DNA from: Rhizobiales bacterium TMED25
Lineage (GTDB): Bacteria; Pseudomonadota; Alphaproteobacteria; Rhizobiales; TMED25
Direction of reading: 5' to 3'
NCBI GenBank assembly: GCA_002168075.1
Contig: NHCE01000003.1
Location: 1 to 64,000, forward strand
Length of the DNA stretch: 64,000 nt
The stretch's first letter is position 1. Every line of letters begins with the position of its first letter. Made by a program: the position numbers and the translations under genes. The notes below the pieces were generated by a model that saw only the letters and a program-made list of their open reading frames with translations, ran no database searches and was not told the origin of the DNA. Positions 11,086 through 20,636 of this stretch are shown one piece after another.

Positions 11086-11951
11086 CTCTTGACCAGATCT
11101 AAATAGTCATTCATAAGATCCTTTGTTATTGTTCCAGGCTGGAAATTATACTCACCAATCTCTGATACTGGCGTTACTTCTACAGCAGTACCCGTCAAAA
11201 AACATTCTGTAAAATCCGACATTTCTTCTGGTGATATCTTTCTCTCAATTATGGCTAATCCTCTTTTCTCGGCAAGACTAATTACCGTTCGTCTTGTAAT
11301 ACCATCCAAGAAGCAATCCGGTGTTGGAGTATGAATTTCATTATCTTTTATAAAGAATATGTTTGCACCTGTTGCCTCCGACACATTACCCTGATAATCT
11401 AACATAAGTGAGTCAGCGTAGCCCTTTCTTTCAGCCTCATGCTTTGATAATGTGCATATCATATACAAACCCGCAGCTTTTGTATCGCATGGAATTGTCT
11501 CAGGTGACGGTCTTTTCCATCTGGATATTTCAAGTCTTATACCTTTAAGTCGCTCCTCTGGGTCGAAGTAAGATGGCCATTCCCATATTGCTATGGCAAA
11601 ATTTATTTTGGTACTTTGTGCAGATACGCCCATCATTTCAGCTCCTCTCCAAGCGATGGGTCTTACATATCCATCTACTATAGAGTTCTTATGAATAATG
11701 GAATTACAAGCATCATTAATCTCATTTTTAGAATAAGGTATGACCATATCCATCCTACTTGCAGAATACAATAAGCGTTCCGTATGCTCTTCTAATTTGA
11801 ATATCTTTTTATTGTATACACGTTCACCTTCAAACACAGAACTCCCATAATGAAGAGCATGACTGAGCACATGCAATTTAGCATCTGACCAATCTACATA
11901 TTTGCCATTAAACCATATAAAACCGTCTCTATCGTCAAAGTTTGCTACCAT
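11082..11951 (-). CDS. ilvE: Branched-chain amino acid aminotransferase (class IV)
   Basis: Catalyses the last step of leucine, isoleucine and valine synthesis with glutamate as donor. The 289-residue product has the fold-type IV features: LHYGSSVFEGERVY near the N-terminus, the PLP lysine region CDTKAAGLYM, SEATGANIFF, and FLDGITRRTV. The ATG at 11951 was chosen over an upstream start 15 codons earlier because the family begins near the FDDRDGFIWFNG strand and an AGAG stands 8 bases before this ATG. Members of this family can be confused with D-amino-acid transaminase; the motifs favour IlvE. Confidence 0.93.
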   Translation of the reverse strand: MVANFDDRDGFIWFNGKYVDWSDAKLHVLSHALHYGSSVFEGERVYNKKIFKLEEHTERLLYSASRMDMVIPYSKNEINDACNSIIHKNSIVDGYVRPIAWRGAEMMGVSAQSTKINFAIAIWEWPSYFDPEERLKGIRLEISRWKRPSPETIPCDTKAAGLYMICTLSKHEAERKGYADSLMLDYQGNVSEATGANIFFIKDNEIHTPTPDCFLDGITRRTVISLAEKRGLAIIERKISPEEMSDFTECFLTGTAVEVTPVSEIGEYNFQPGTITKDLMNDYLDLVKS

Positions 11952-12043
11952 AATTAATCTCTTTTGTTTGAAATTATCAATAAGGAGTATATACAATATT
12001 GTTTTTTATTCTAGAGGAAAAACTAACAATTTTATGAATATTT

Positions 12044-12664
12044 TTAGTTGAAGCTATTGCTTGTTTTTTTTATTTTCAATAGAAAATTATCAAGAATATT
12101 TATTGGTGTTTTTATATAACCGTAATACATTTCGCCCTTTTGAATTTGCTTATCAATATACGCCATTATGACCGACATATCATTATTATTTAGCCATTTA
12201 TTTAAAACCTGCTTGTATATATATATGAAACCCAAATTTTTGCTAAAATGAGCTATATACTTATCTTCATCCTTATTTCCTTGATATATACCATCAAATA
12301 GTTGTGATAGTTTTGTAGACAGCAAAAAATATTTATACCTAAATTTTGACTTATTAGACAGGAGATTTAAAATTGACTTTCTATTTCTATCATATATTTC
12401 CAGCCTATTGATTATCATATTGAACATAAGTTCATGTGGGTCAGATAAATCTGTTTCATTTCTCACTCGCTCTAACATTTCAATATCTACTTGATTTAAA
12501 TATGCAAATACTATTGATTCAATATCTGCAAATTCTGCTAATATAGTCTCTTTCTTTAGTTTGGAGCTCCGCGAGATCTTCTCTATTGTAACTGAATTAT
12601 AATTATTCTTTTCAAGTATTGACAATAAAGCACTTATTATTTTTTTTCTATTTTCTATTACCAC
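12044..12664 (-). CDS. TetR-like transcriptional regulator
   Basis: A 206-residue, lysine- and asparagine-rich protein with an N-terminal TetR-type helix-turn-helix (YNSVTIEKISRSSKLKKETI, residues about 21-40) and an all-helical remainder. The second helix is weakly conserved, so the ligand and targets cannot be predicted. The start is GTG at 12664; a stop codon lies two codons upstream in this frame, so it is the only reasonable choice. It follows proC (31 bp gap) and may be the tail of that operon. Confidence 0.65.
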   Translation of the reverse strand: MVIENRKKIISALLSILEKNNYNSVTIEKISRSSKLKKETILAEFADIESIVFAYLNQVDIEMLERVRNETDLSDPHELMFNMIINRLEIYDRNRKSILNLLSNKSKFRYKYFLLSTKLSQLFDGIYQGNKDEDKYIAHFSKNLGFIYIYKQVLNKWLNNNDMSVIMAYIDKQIQKGEMYYGYIKTPINILDNFLLKIKKTSNSFN

Positions 12665-12695
12665 TTTTCAAACCATTAAATATAAAATAAATCAA

Positions 12696-13517
12696 TTATT
12701 GTGATAGGCTTTTGCTTTTTTTTATTGCATCACTTATCGCATCACTCAATAAAGTATATAGTTTATCATCATCCATTAAAACTTTCAATGCTGCTTCTGT
12801 TGTTCCCCCGGGTGAAGTAACATCTTTTCTCAACTTTGATAATGTATTTTCATGAGAATAATCCATAAGTGATGATGAACCAAGTAATGTTTGCTTTACT
12901 AAGATTTCTGCAAATTGTTCATCAAGACCATTCTCAGTAGCAATCTTTGATAAACACTCAGTAAAATAATAATAATAGGCCGGGCCACTACCCGATATTG
13001 CAGTTACTATATGCATAAGTGGCTCCTCTTTAATCCAATACACCCTTCCAATTGAATTAAATAGTTCTTCAATAACGCTCTCTAGCTGCATGGTCAGCTT
13101 ATCATTTGTAAAGAGAACACTCATACCCATACCAACTGCCGCAGGTGTATTTGGCATTACTCTTATAACTTTTGGCTCGAAGCCAATATATTCTCGAATA
13201 TCAGAAATCGAATATCCTGCAATTATTGAAATAATAAGTGTATTCGAGGTTACTTTATTTTTCAATATTTCTAGTACATTATTGGTAGCTTGAGGTTTGA
13301 TAGATAAGATGATAATTCCATCAGATAAATCCGCATCATCAATTTCTAGAATCTGTAAACCATTTTTTTTAACCAACACATCTTCATTATTAATATTTGG
13401 ATCAATTATATTGATGCTATCACTTTGAAGATCATTATCAAGCCAACCCGAAACCATTGCCTTTCCCATTCGACCAAAGCCTAAAATAGTGAGCTTATTA
13501 ACCGATTTTAAACTCAT
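12696..13517 (-). CDS. proC: Pyrroline-5-carboxylate reductase
   Basis: Final step of proline synthesis, NAD(P)H-dependent reduction of pyrroline-5-carboxylate. The 273 residues begin with a Rossmann motif (ILGFGRMGKAM), then VIRVMPNTPAAVGMGM, the dimerisation/substrate region AISGSGPAYYYYFTE, and the signature LRKDVTSPGGTTEAAL near the C-terminus. Its start codon overlaps the stop of the YbjN-domain gene by 4 bp, so translation is probably coupled. Confidence 0.96.
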   Translation of the reverse strand: MSLKSVNKLTILGFGRMGKAMVSGWLDNDLQSDSINIIDPNINNEDVLVKKNGLQILEIDDADLSDGIIILSIKPQATNNVLEILKNKVTSNTLIISIIAGYSISDIREYIGFEPKVIRVMPNTPAAVGMGMSVLFTNDKLTMQLESVIEELFNSIGRVYWIKEEPLMHIVTAISGSGPAYYYYFTECLSKIATENGLDEQFAEILVKQTLLGSSSLMDYSHENTLSKLRKDVTSPGGTTEAALKVLMDDDKLYTLLSDAISDAIKKSKSLSQ

Positions 13518-14011
13518 GACTCACCAATTGTTGTAAAAATAGCGTTAGTAATTGCTTCGTCAGCTTTATTTCCACCCCATATAACGTACTGAAATGATGG
13601 ATAGTACTTATCAGCAGTATCCATGATATGCTTAAATAAAGATTGGCATTGGGAAGTGGTTGGAAGAACTCCACCAGAAAGCAGTAAATTATACCTAAAT
13701 AGCAATTTCAATTCATTTGTCCAAACATCAAAATGACCTAACCACATGAGCTCATTAATTTTTATTGTAAGCTTATATACTTCATCAAGGCGATATTGGG
13801 GTATTTTAGTATCAAAAAATAACGCCACGTGAATCCCTTCAAGTTTATTATTCCAATTAAAGTTTATATTATAATTACAGTTTTTTCCAGAGATTGATAA
13901 ATCAAGCTCATCTGGTGAAGACCTGGTAAATGTAAAGTTTTCACACTCCGCTATATCTTCTAATACATCCAATGGATGTATTTCTCTGTTGATATAAAGT
14001 AGATTTTTCAT
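13514..14011 (-). CDS. YbjN-domain protein (type III chaperone-like fold)
   Basis: A 165-residue cytosolic protein of the YbjN family, common between ubiK and proC in alphaproteobacteria. Family traits visible are the N-terminal DVLEDIAECENF, a central LDEVYKLTIKINELMWLGHFDVW stretch, and LLFRYNLLLSGGVLPTTSQC, which resembles the folds of secretion chaperones. No enzymatic motif is present. The function is unproven; YbjN-like proteins have been linked to motility and stress tolerance in enterobacteria. Confidence 0.78.
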   Translation of the reverse strand: MKNLLYINREIHPLDVLEDIAECENFTFTRSSPDELDLSISGKNCNYNINFNWNNKLEGIHVALFFDTKIPQYRLDEVYKLTIKINELMWLGHFDVWTNELKLLFRYNLLLSGGVLPTTSQCQSLFKHIMDTADKYYPSFQYVIWGGNKADEAITNAIFTTIGES

Positions 14012-14089
14012 GGTCTATAATAAAAAAATTGATATGTACCATTTTATCCAAAATACTTAATTTTTCATTTATGGGGTGTTATTGCCACA

Positions 14090-14110
14090 GATTATTAATA
14101 TTAAATAATC
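14090..14110. repeat. AT-only inverted repeat upstream of ybjN
   Basis: GATTATT (14090-14096) and AATAATC (14104-14110) form a perfect 7-bp inverted repeat with a 7-base AT spacer in the 108-bp gap between ubiK and ybjN. A TTATCCAC at 14113-14120 looks like eight bases of a DnaA box. With this base composition both may be chance. Confidence 0.3.
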
Positions 14111-14119
14111 AGTTATCCA

Positions 14120-14389
14120 CTATTTTGTTATTTTTTTTGGCTTTTTGATAAGTTTTTCTAATGAGTTTATTTTCTCTTCAAGCTCATCATTTTTTTCTCT
14201 CTCTTTGATCAGCATTTCTTTCATAGCATCAAATTCATCGCGTTGAACAACCTCAAAATCATTTAATAATTTTTCTACTTGAGATTTGACTATAACATCA
14301 ATTTCTTTTTTTACCCCACTTGCAGCTCCCGCAGTATTGGAGAGAAGCTCTGCAATATTATTAAAAAATTTAGAACGTGGATCAACCAT
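14120..14389 (-). CDS. ubiK: Ubiquinone biosynthesis accessory factor UbiK (BMFP family)
   Basis: An 89-residue BMFP-family protein. The N-terminal amphipathic helix (SKFFNNIAELLSNTAGAASG) associates with lipids and the C-terminal half (EMLIKEREKNDELEEKINSL) is a clear coiled coil that drives trimerisation. In enterobacteria UbiK aids aerobic ubiquinone synthesis within the Ubi complex. It is divergent from lgt, with 81 bp between the start codons, and sits with ybjN and proC as in other alphaproteobacteria. Confidence 0.85.
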   Translation of the reverse strand: MVDPRSKFFNNIAELLSNTAGAASGVKKEIDVIVKSQVEKLLNDFEVVQRDEFDAMKEMLIKEREKNDELEEKINSLEKLIKKPKKITK

Positions 14390-14470
14390 AAGTTTCCCTT
14401 CAATAGTTTAGATTAAAATTAAATTAATTATGCTATATTAAAATAAATTATTAAAGTTAAATCTATTATA

Positions 14471-15283
14471 ATGTTTACTACTTCAATTTTATTGCCCTAC
14501 ATTGATCCTGTTGCACTCAAAATAAGTGCTGTCAATGTTCATTGGTATGGAATTTCGTATCTTCTTGGAATATTGCTCGGTTGGTATTATTTAAAATATA
14601 TTTGCCAAAAAACTGAAAAATATAAAATACAAATAAATATTTCTGATTTATCTGAAATCATACCTTGGATTGTTCTTGGGATATTGTTGGGCGGTCGTCT
14701 TGGATATGTATTTATCTATGATATTTATTATTTTATAGATTACCCCCTTGATATAATCAAGATATGGACAGGAGGAATGTCCTTTCATGGGGGTTTAATT
14801 GGTCTTGTAATAGCACTATATTATTTTACCAAAAGAAAAGGTAAAAAGTTTTTTGCAATGATGGACCTTATTGCAATTGCAGCCCCAATTGGTATATTCT
14901 TTGGAAGAATATCAAATTTTATTAATGCAGAACTAATTGGCAAAGTTTCTAATGTAAAGTGGGCAGTTATTTACCCAAATGAACAACTAATCTCACGCCA
15001 CCCATCACAAATATATGAGGCAATATTAGAGGGTATAGTAATATTCTTCATACTATTTTACCTTACTCGAAAATATTCTTTATTAGCTAAGTCTGGCTTT
15101 GCATCAGCCCTCTTCCTTATTTTATATGGATTCTTTCGGATTATATGTGAATTTTATAGACTTCCCGATCAACATATAGGTTATTTAATCAATGAGACTA
15201 TAACAATGGGTATTATAATCTCCTTGCCAATGATATTAACTGGATTTGCGCTTATAATTTACAAAAGAAATGAAAATGAATAA
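14471..15283 (+). CDS. lgt: Prolipoprotein diacylglyceryl transferase
   Basis: Inner-membrane enzyme that moves diacylglycerol from phosphatidylglycerol to the lipobox cysteine of prolipoproteins. The 270 residues have seven predicted membrane helices; the Lgt signature is seen as GGMSFHGGLIG, the ILLGGRLGYVFIYD segment, FGRISNFINAELIGK and SRHPSQIYEA. The last 14 bp overlap the next gene, which together with pgeF forms a tight operon. Confidence 0.96.
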   Translation: MFTTSILLPYIDPVALKISAVNVHWYGISYLLGILLGWYYLKYICQKTEKYKIQINISDLSEIIPWIVLGILLGGRLGYVFIYDIYYFIDYPLDIIKIWTGGMSFHGGLIGLVIALYYFTKRKGKKFFAMMDLIAIAAPIGIFFGRISNFINAELIGKVSNVKWAVIYPNEQLISRHPSQIYEAILEGIVIFFILFYLTRKYSLLAKSGFASALFLILYGFFRIICEFYRLPDQHIGYLINETITMGIIISLPMILTGFALIIYKRNENE

Positions 15284-16349
15284 AAGTCTTGAAGATTATA
15301 TAAAAGAAAAAATAAAAATTGGTGGACCAATAAATATAGAAACTTTTATGAGTATATCCCTTAACGATAAGAGTCGAGGATACTACATAAAATCTCCTGT
15401 AATCGGGAGAGATAACGACTTCATTACAGCTCCAGAAATTAGTCAGATGTTTGGCGAATTAATTGCAATTTGGTTATTGGATGCATGGGATAAAATTGGT
15501 AAACCTAAGATCAATATCATAGAGCTTGGACCAGGGAATGGTTTAGTTATGCAAGATATAGTGCGGGTAGCGAAGAATTTTCCAGTATTCCTAAGAAATA
15601 TTAGTTTATGGTTATATGAAATTAATGAGGAATTATCAAAAAAACAAGAAGAAAATATTGAATATAATTTTAAACGTATTGAGTCTCTCGAGAAATTACC
15701 AACTGGTATAAATTTTATCATTGCAAACGAGTTCTTTGATGCAATTCCAATTAGGCAATATATATTTGATACAGACTCTTGGTATGAGAGGTTAGTTGAC
15801 ATAAACACAGATGGTGAGTTTTGTATAATAAATAAAAATCTGACCTCAAAGGAGCTCAATAGTATGGGTCTGTTAGAGAATTCTTATCAACCAAACTCGA
15901 TATACGAAACATCGCCTGAACAAGATAAAATTCTAAAATTACTATTCAAAAATATATATATTAATGGCGGATTACTTATATTTGATTATGCTAAGATTAT
16001 TGATGGTTTTGGAGATACTTTACAAGCATTATCTAGTCATCAAAAAAGATCTATATTCTATAATCCAGGGGAAACTGACATAACAGCTCACGTAGATTAT
16101 AGTCGGTTCATTGATATTGCAAAAAAAAGTGAGATTTCATTTTATGGCCCTTTAGCCCAAAATTTCTTTCTTGAAGGTATGGGTATTCAAAATAGATACG
16201 AAAGACTCAAAGAAAATGCGACTGATAAACAGAAAGAAATTTTATATCGTCAATTTCATAGATTAATGGATAATGATAAGATGGGTAGTCTATTTAAGGC
16301 TTTATATTTTTCGAATAATAAATTAACAGTTCCCGTATCAATGATATGA
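15270..16349 (+). CDS. SAM-dependent methyltransferase, NDUFAF7/MidA family
   Basis: A 359-residue class I methyltransferase of the MidA/NDUFAF7 (COG1565) family. The mitochondrial homologue dimethylates an arginine on a complex I subunit and supports its assembly. Visible motifs are the SAM-binding IIELGPGNGLVMQDI (near residue 90) and IIANEFFDAIPIRQY. There are two possible ATGs six bases apart (15270 and 15276), both inside the lgt 3' end. The target protein in bacteria is not established; complex I is a reasonable inference. Confidence 0.85.
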   Translation: MKMNKSLEDYIKEKIKIGGPINIETFMSISLNDKSRGYYIKSPVIGRDNDFITAPEISQMFGELIAIWLLDAWDKIGKPKINIIELGPGNGLVMQDIVRVAKNFPVFLRNISLWLYEINEELSKKQEENIEYNFKRIESLEKLPTGINFIIANEFFDAIPIRQYIFDTDSWYERLVDINTDGEFCIINKNLTSKELNSMGLLENSYQPNSIYETSPEQDKILKLLFKNIYINGGLLIFDYAKIIDGFGDTLQALSSHQKRSIFYNPGETDITAHVDYSRFIDIAKKSEISFYGPLAQNFFLEGMGIQNRYERLKENATDKQKEILYRQFHRLMDNDKMGSLFKALYFSNNKLTVPVSMI

Positions 16350-17110
16350 AAAGAAATCCAATAACATCTCCATCTTTTAATTTTAAGCATTTATCATATG
16401 GCTTCTTTACAAGAAATAATGGTTTTTCAGAGGGTATCTTTAGTAGCTTAAACTGTAGTATTATATCTAGTGACCAAGTCTCTAATGTACTAAAAAATCG
16501 AAAGAAAATAACTGACACATTTGGTAGAGAAGCTGAAGATATTATAATACCGAGACAAAAACATACAAATAAATGCCAGATTATTGGCAGTAAGATTCCA
16601 AAAATAATTAATGCAGATGCTCTCGTTACAACTAGAAAAAATATTATATTATCTGTTCTTACCGCAGACTGTGCTCCGATTTTGTTATACGAAAAGCAAG
16701 AAAAAATTATCGCAGCTATCCACGCAGGATGGAAAGGTGCTAAGTCAGGAATTATTCAAAATACGATTAAAGAGATTATAAAATTAGGTGGCTCATCCAT
16801 GAATATAGCAGCCATAATTGGTCCCTGTATACAACAAGACTCCTATGAGGTTGGGAAAGAATTCTATAGTAATTTTCAACTTGAAAAAGATCAGAACCAT
16901 CAAATGTTTTCAAAAAAAAATGAGAAATATCTATTTGATTTACCTCAATACTGTACTTCTATACTTAAAAACTGTGGAATTAAGACAGTCAATAATATGG
17001 GAATATGCACATTTGAGAATGAAGATAATTTCTTTTCCTACAGGCGTTCAATCAAAAAAGGTGAGAAAGATTATGGTAGGCAGGCAAATGCAATCATGCT
17101 ACAAAACTGA
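16346..17110 (+). CDS. pgeF: Peptidoglycan editing factor PgeF (multicopper-oxidase-like, DUF152)
   Basis: A cytoplasmic laccase-domain protein of 254 residues; family members remove wrongly incorporated amino acids from UDP-MurNAc and may act as purine nucleoside phosphorylases. The zinc/copper ligand motifs are in place: IPRQKHTNKC, LTADCAPILLYE, IAAIHAGWKGAKSG and IGPCIQQDSYEVG. It overlaps the preceding methyltransferase by 4 bp. Confidence 0.93.
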   Translation: MKRNPITSPSFNFKHLSYGFFTRNNGFSEGIFSSLNCSIISSDQVSNVLKNRKKITDTFGREAEDIIIPRQKHTNKCQIIGSKIPKIINADALVTTRKNIILSVLTADCAPILLYEKQEKIIAAIHAGWKGAKSGIIQNTIKEIIKLGGSSMNIAAIIGPCIQQDSYEVGKEFYSNFQLEKDQNHQMFSKKNEKYLFDLPQYCTSILKNCGIKTVNNMGICTFENEDNFFSYRRSIKKGEKDYGRQANAIMLQN

Positions 17111-17191
17111 ATATATATTGATAAGAAATTCTATATATTTACTTATATAAATAAGATTGATATTGTTGCTTATATCTCATGATAAAATAAA

Positions 17192-18148
17192 ATGAAAAAA
17201 GTAAGACAAAATATAAAAATAGTTGCTGGTAATTCAAATAATCCACTTGCATTGCAAATTGCAAAGTACTTAGATACTCCGCTCACAAAATGTAACGTAA
17301 AGAGATTTGCAGATATGGAGGTATTTGTTGAAATTCTCGAAAACGTCAGAGGGGAGGACGTATTTATAGTACAATCTACTTCCTATCCAGCTAATGATCA
17401 TTTGATGGAACTACTGATTCTCATAGATGCATTGAAACGTTCTTCTGCGAGACGCATCACAGCCGTAATACCATACTATGGTTATGCAAGACAAGACAGA
17501 AGATCATCTGGTAGAACACCAATTTCTGCAAAACTTGTTGCAAATCTTATCACAAATTCAGGCGCAGATAGAGTTTTGACGATAGATCTTCATGCAGGTC
17601 AAATCCAAGGATTTTTTGATATTCCTACAGATAATCTATTTGCTGCACCTGTTATAGTAAGTGATATAAATCAAAAATTTGATGTGGATAATGTTACTGT
17701 TGTATCACCAGATGTTGGGGGGGTTGTAAGAGCAAGATTAATTGCAGAGAGAATTGGTGGATCCCCTTTAGCAATCGTAGATAAAAGAAGAGATAAACCA
17801 GGTCAATCAGAAGTAATGAATATTATTGGAGATGTTGAGGGAAGATCTTGTATTTTAGTTGATGATATTGTCGACTCAGGAGGAACACTTTGCAATGCAG
17901 CTAGTAAGCTTCTCGAAACTGGTGCAAAAGAGGTTAGTGCTTATATAACACATGGCGTACTTTCAGGCGAAGCAATAGAAAGAATTGAGTCCTCTAATTT
18001 AAAAAACCTAGTCGTAACGGACTCTATTTATAATGAAAATATTACAAAAAATATTAAAAAAATAAGAGTGATTTCGATCTCAAAGTTAATAGGAGAAGCT
18101 ATTTCGAGAACATCCAATGAAGAATCTGTTTCAAGTCTATTTATTTGA
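17192..18148 (+). CDS. prs: Ribose-phosphate pyrophosphokinase
   Basis: Makes PRPP from ribose 5-phosphate and ATP for nucleotides, histidine and tryptophan. The 318 residues show [11 protein letters not shown], the flexible-loop region [12 protein letters not shown], the [14 protein letters not shown] segment, and the PRPP-binding loop [18 protein letters not shown]. An 81-bp AT-rich gap after pgeF probably contains its promoter; I could not choose one -10 element among several. Confidence 0.97.
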   Translation: MKKVRQNIKIVAGNSNNPLALQIAKYLDTPLTKCNVKRFADMEVFVEILENVRGEDVFIVQSTSYPANDHLMELLILIDALKRSSARRITAVIPYYGYARQDRRSSGRTPISAKLVANLITNSGADRVLTIDLHAGQIQGFFDIPTDNLFAAPVIVSDINQKFDVDNVTVVSPDVGGVVRARLIAERIGGSPLAIVDKRRDKPGQSEVMNIIGDVEGRSCILVDDIVDSGGTLCNAASKLLETGAKEVSAYITHGVLSGEAIERIESSNLKNLVVTDSIYNENITKNIKKIRVISISKLIGEAISRTSNEESVSSLFI

Positions 18149-18241
18149 TTGTAAATAAATCTTTATTTTTATATAAAAGTTATTTATAGATATTACTCGG
18201 ATACACAACTATTTGCAGCATCAATAATAATTGAGAATAAA

Positions 18242-18889
18242 ATGACAGAAATATCAGAAATAATAGTAAAAAATAGAGATGGTACTGGTACTGGTAAATC
18301 TAGGGCTATCAGAAGAGATGGTAATACTCCAGGAATACTCTATGGAAATGGTACAGAACCTATGAACTTAATCATAGAAACTAAAGTTCTTCTCAAACAC
18401 TTCCAAACAGGTCGTTTTCTCTCAACATTATACGATCTAAATATAGATGGCAAAAAATCACGTGTAATTCCTAAAGATATTCAGCTGCATCCGGTAAAAG
18501 ATATTCCTCTTCATGTTGATTTCTATCTTCTTTCAAAGGAGTCAAAAGTCATAGTAGAGGTTCCAGTCTTATTCATAAATGAAGATATATGTCCTGGTTT
18601 GAAAAAAGGTGGTGTCTTAAATATAGTTCGTTATAATGTAGAATTTTCATGTCCTGCTGATGAAATTCCGGAGAATATTGTTGTTGATCTTGGCGAAGCT
18701 GAAACTGGTGAATCAATTCATATATCAGCTGTTAAATTACCAGAAAATATCACTCCTACAATTAGTGATAGAGATTTTACAATTGCTACAATTGCCGCAC
18801 CTGCCGGCTTGAGTGATGAAACTGATGAGGAGGAAACTGAAGAGTCAGAAACTGAAGATTCTTCCAATACACAAGAAAACGAAGAGTAA
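18242..18889 (+). CDS. rplY: 50S ribosomal protein L25 (CTC form)
   Basis: L25 of the long CTC type: the N-terminal 5S-rRNA-binding domain (IRRDGNTPGILYGNGTEP, residues about 20-40) followed by the C-terminal TL5-like domain (KGGVLNIVRYNVEFSCPADEIP) and a strongly acidic tail rich in E, D, S and T. The 215-residue length fits. pth follows after 20 bp, the usual rplY-pth-ychF order. Confidence 0.96.
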   Translation: MTEISEIIVKNRDGTGTGKSRAIRRDGNTPGILYGNGTEPMNLIIETKVLLKHFQTGRFLSTLYDLNIDGKKSRVIPKDIQLHPVKDIPLHVDFYLLSKESKVIVEVPVLFINEDICPGLKKGGVLNIVRYNVEFSCPADEIPENIVVDLGEAETGESIHISAVKLPENITPTISDRDFTIATIAAPAGLSDETDEEETEESETEDSSNTQENEE

Positions 18890-18909
18890 AATAACTATAA
18901 GTTTATCTC

Positions 18910-19524
18910 ATGTATCTTTTAGTTGGACTCGGTAATCCGGGAAAAAAATACGAGTATAATCGTCATAATATAGGATATCTTGCAATAGATAATCTCTTAT
19001 CATGTGCTGGTGAGTACACAGAAAGAAAAAAATTTAATTCCATCCTTTACGAAATAAAGATAAATAACCAAAAAGTTCTTTTAGCTAAACCACAGACTTA
19101 TATGAATAATTCTGGTGAACCAATTAATAAATTAATCAATTTTTATAAAATTCCATCTAATAATGTCTTCGTCTTCCATGATGAACTAGATATACCATTT
19201 GGCAACATCAGATTGAAAAAGGGTGGAGGGAATGCCGGTCATAATGGCCTCAAATCATTAGTAAATCATCTTAAGAATGACTTTATTCGAGTTAGAATTG
19301 GTATAGGCCATCCAGGCTCAAAGGAACTTGTTAGTAACTATGTACTTAGTAATTTTTCTTCAAATGAAAAAAAGAGTCTTAATATTATACTAAGTTATAT
19401 TTCCTCTAATTTTAATAAAATTATCAATGAAAAAGAGCAGTTCAAAATACAATTTATTTTAAATTCTGACAAAGTAGAAGATAAAATTTCGCCATTTAAG
19501 AAAATAATTAATATATTTAAATAG
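18910..19524 (+). CDS. pth: Peptidyl-tRNA hydrolase
   Basis: Frees tRNA from prematurely released peptidyl-tRNA. The 204-residue protein has the active-site groups: GLGNPGKKYEYNRHNIGY (Asn and catalytic His near residue 21), TYMNNSGEP, VFHDELDIPFG (catalytic Asp), and GGGNAGHNGLKSL. It lies between rplY and ychF in the same direction, as in many bacteria. Confidence 0.97.
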   Translation: MYLLVGLGNPGKKYEYNRHNIGYLAIDNLLSCAGEYTERKKFNSILYEIKINNQKVLLAKPQTYMNNSGEPINKLINFYKIPSNNVFVFHDELDIPFGNIRLKKGGGNAGHNGLKSLVNHLKNDFIRVRIGIGHPGSKELVSNYVLSNFSSNEKKSLNIILSYISSNFNKIINEKEQFKIQFILNSDKVEDKISPFKKIINIFK

Positions 19525-19538
19525 AATAAGGAATGTAA

Positions 19539-20636
19539 ATGGGATTTAAATGCGGTATTGTGGGTTTGCCAAATGTTGGAAAGTCAACATTATTCAATGC
19601 TCTGACCCAAACTGCTAATGCAGAAGCTAGCAATTACCCATTCTGCACAATAGAACCAAATGTTGGAGAAGTTTCTGTGCCCGATACAAGACTTCCTATG
19701 TTAGCAGGCCTATCGCAATCAAAGAATATTATTCCCACAAAATTAACCTTTGTTGATATTGCAGGATTAGTGGAAGGGGCATCGAAAGGAGAAGGTCTTG
19801 GTAATAAGTTTTTATCTAATATTCGAGAAACAGATGCTATTGCACATGTTGTCAGATGTTTTATTGATGAGAATATAACACACGTACAGAATAAAATAGA
19901 CCCAATATCTGATATACAAACCATCGAAACTGAATTATTACTTGCCGATATTCAGAATTTAGAAAATAGAAAGATTGGACTAGAGAAAAAAATTAAATCA
20001 AATGATGATAATTCTAAAATAGCATATAAATTTTTTGGCGATATCATTAATTTTCTAAATGATGGCAAGCCTGCAAGAGAGTTTATTTATGATCGAAATT
20101 TTTCTCAAATATATAAAGAACTAAATCTTTTAACGTCAAAGCCTACAGTATATATTTGTAATGTTGCTGAGATTGACGCACATTCTGGTAATGAACTATC
20201 TAAGCTTGTAGAGGCACACGCTTTAAAATTAAACTGTCAGTGTGTAGTAATTTCTGCCTCCACGGAGTCTGAATTATCAATTCTAAATGAGGAAGAAAAA
20301 AAAGAATATTTAAATTCTATTGGGTTAGAAGAAACTGGATTGAATAAAATTATAAGGACTGGATATAAAATTCTAAACTTAATAACTTATTTCACCAGTG
20401 GGCCAAAAGAAACGCGAGCTTGGACAGTTCAAAAGGAAACCATTGCACCGAGGGCGGCGGCAGTTATTCATACAGACTTTGAGAAAGGTTTTATTAGAGC
20501 TGAAACTATCAGTTATGATGATTTTATTACTTTTCAGGGAGAGCAGGGTTCCAAAGAAGCTGGAAAGATGCGATTAGAAGGGAAAGATTACATAGTAAAA
20601 GATGGAGATATAATGCATTTTCGTTTTGCAAATTAA
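19539..20636 (+). CDS. ychF: Redox-regulated ribosome-associated ATPase YchF/OLA1
   Basis: An Obg-related P-loop protein preferring ATP, bound to ribosomes and linked to stress responses. G1 is GLPNVGKSTLFNALTQ near residue 9, switch region FVDIAGLVEGASKGEGLGNKF, followed by a coiled-coil insertion and a C-terminal TGS domain (GPKETRAWTV to VKDGDIMHFRFAN). Length 365 is usual. Its last four bases overlap the stop of the convergent apt gene. Confidence 0.97.
   Translation: MGFKCGIVGLPNVGKSTLFNALTQTANAEASNYPFCTIEPNVGEVSVPDTRLPMLAGLSQSKNIIPTKLTFVDIAGLVEGASKGEGLGNKFLSNIRETDAIAHVVRCFIDENITHVQNKIDPISDIQTIETELLLADIQNLENRKIGLEKKIKSNDDNSKIAYKFFGDIINFLNDGKPAREFIYDRNFSQIYKELNLLTSKPTVYICNVAEIDAHSGNELSKLVEAHALKLNCQCVVISASTESELSILNEEEKKEYLNSIGLEETGLNKIIRTGYKILNLITYFTSGPKETRAWTVQKETIAPRAAAVIHTDFEKGFIRAETISYDDFITFQGEQGSKEAGKMRLEGKDYIVKDGDIMHFRFAN

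Noticed and set aside
14090..14120. DnaA-box-like TTATCCAC beside an AT palindrome, possible origin element
   Set aside because: Only one near-match, no cluster of boxes, no origin-linked genes such as parA/B, gidA or hemE around it; chance is likely in AT-rich DNA.
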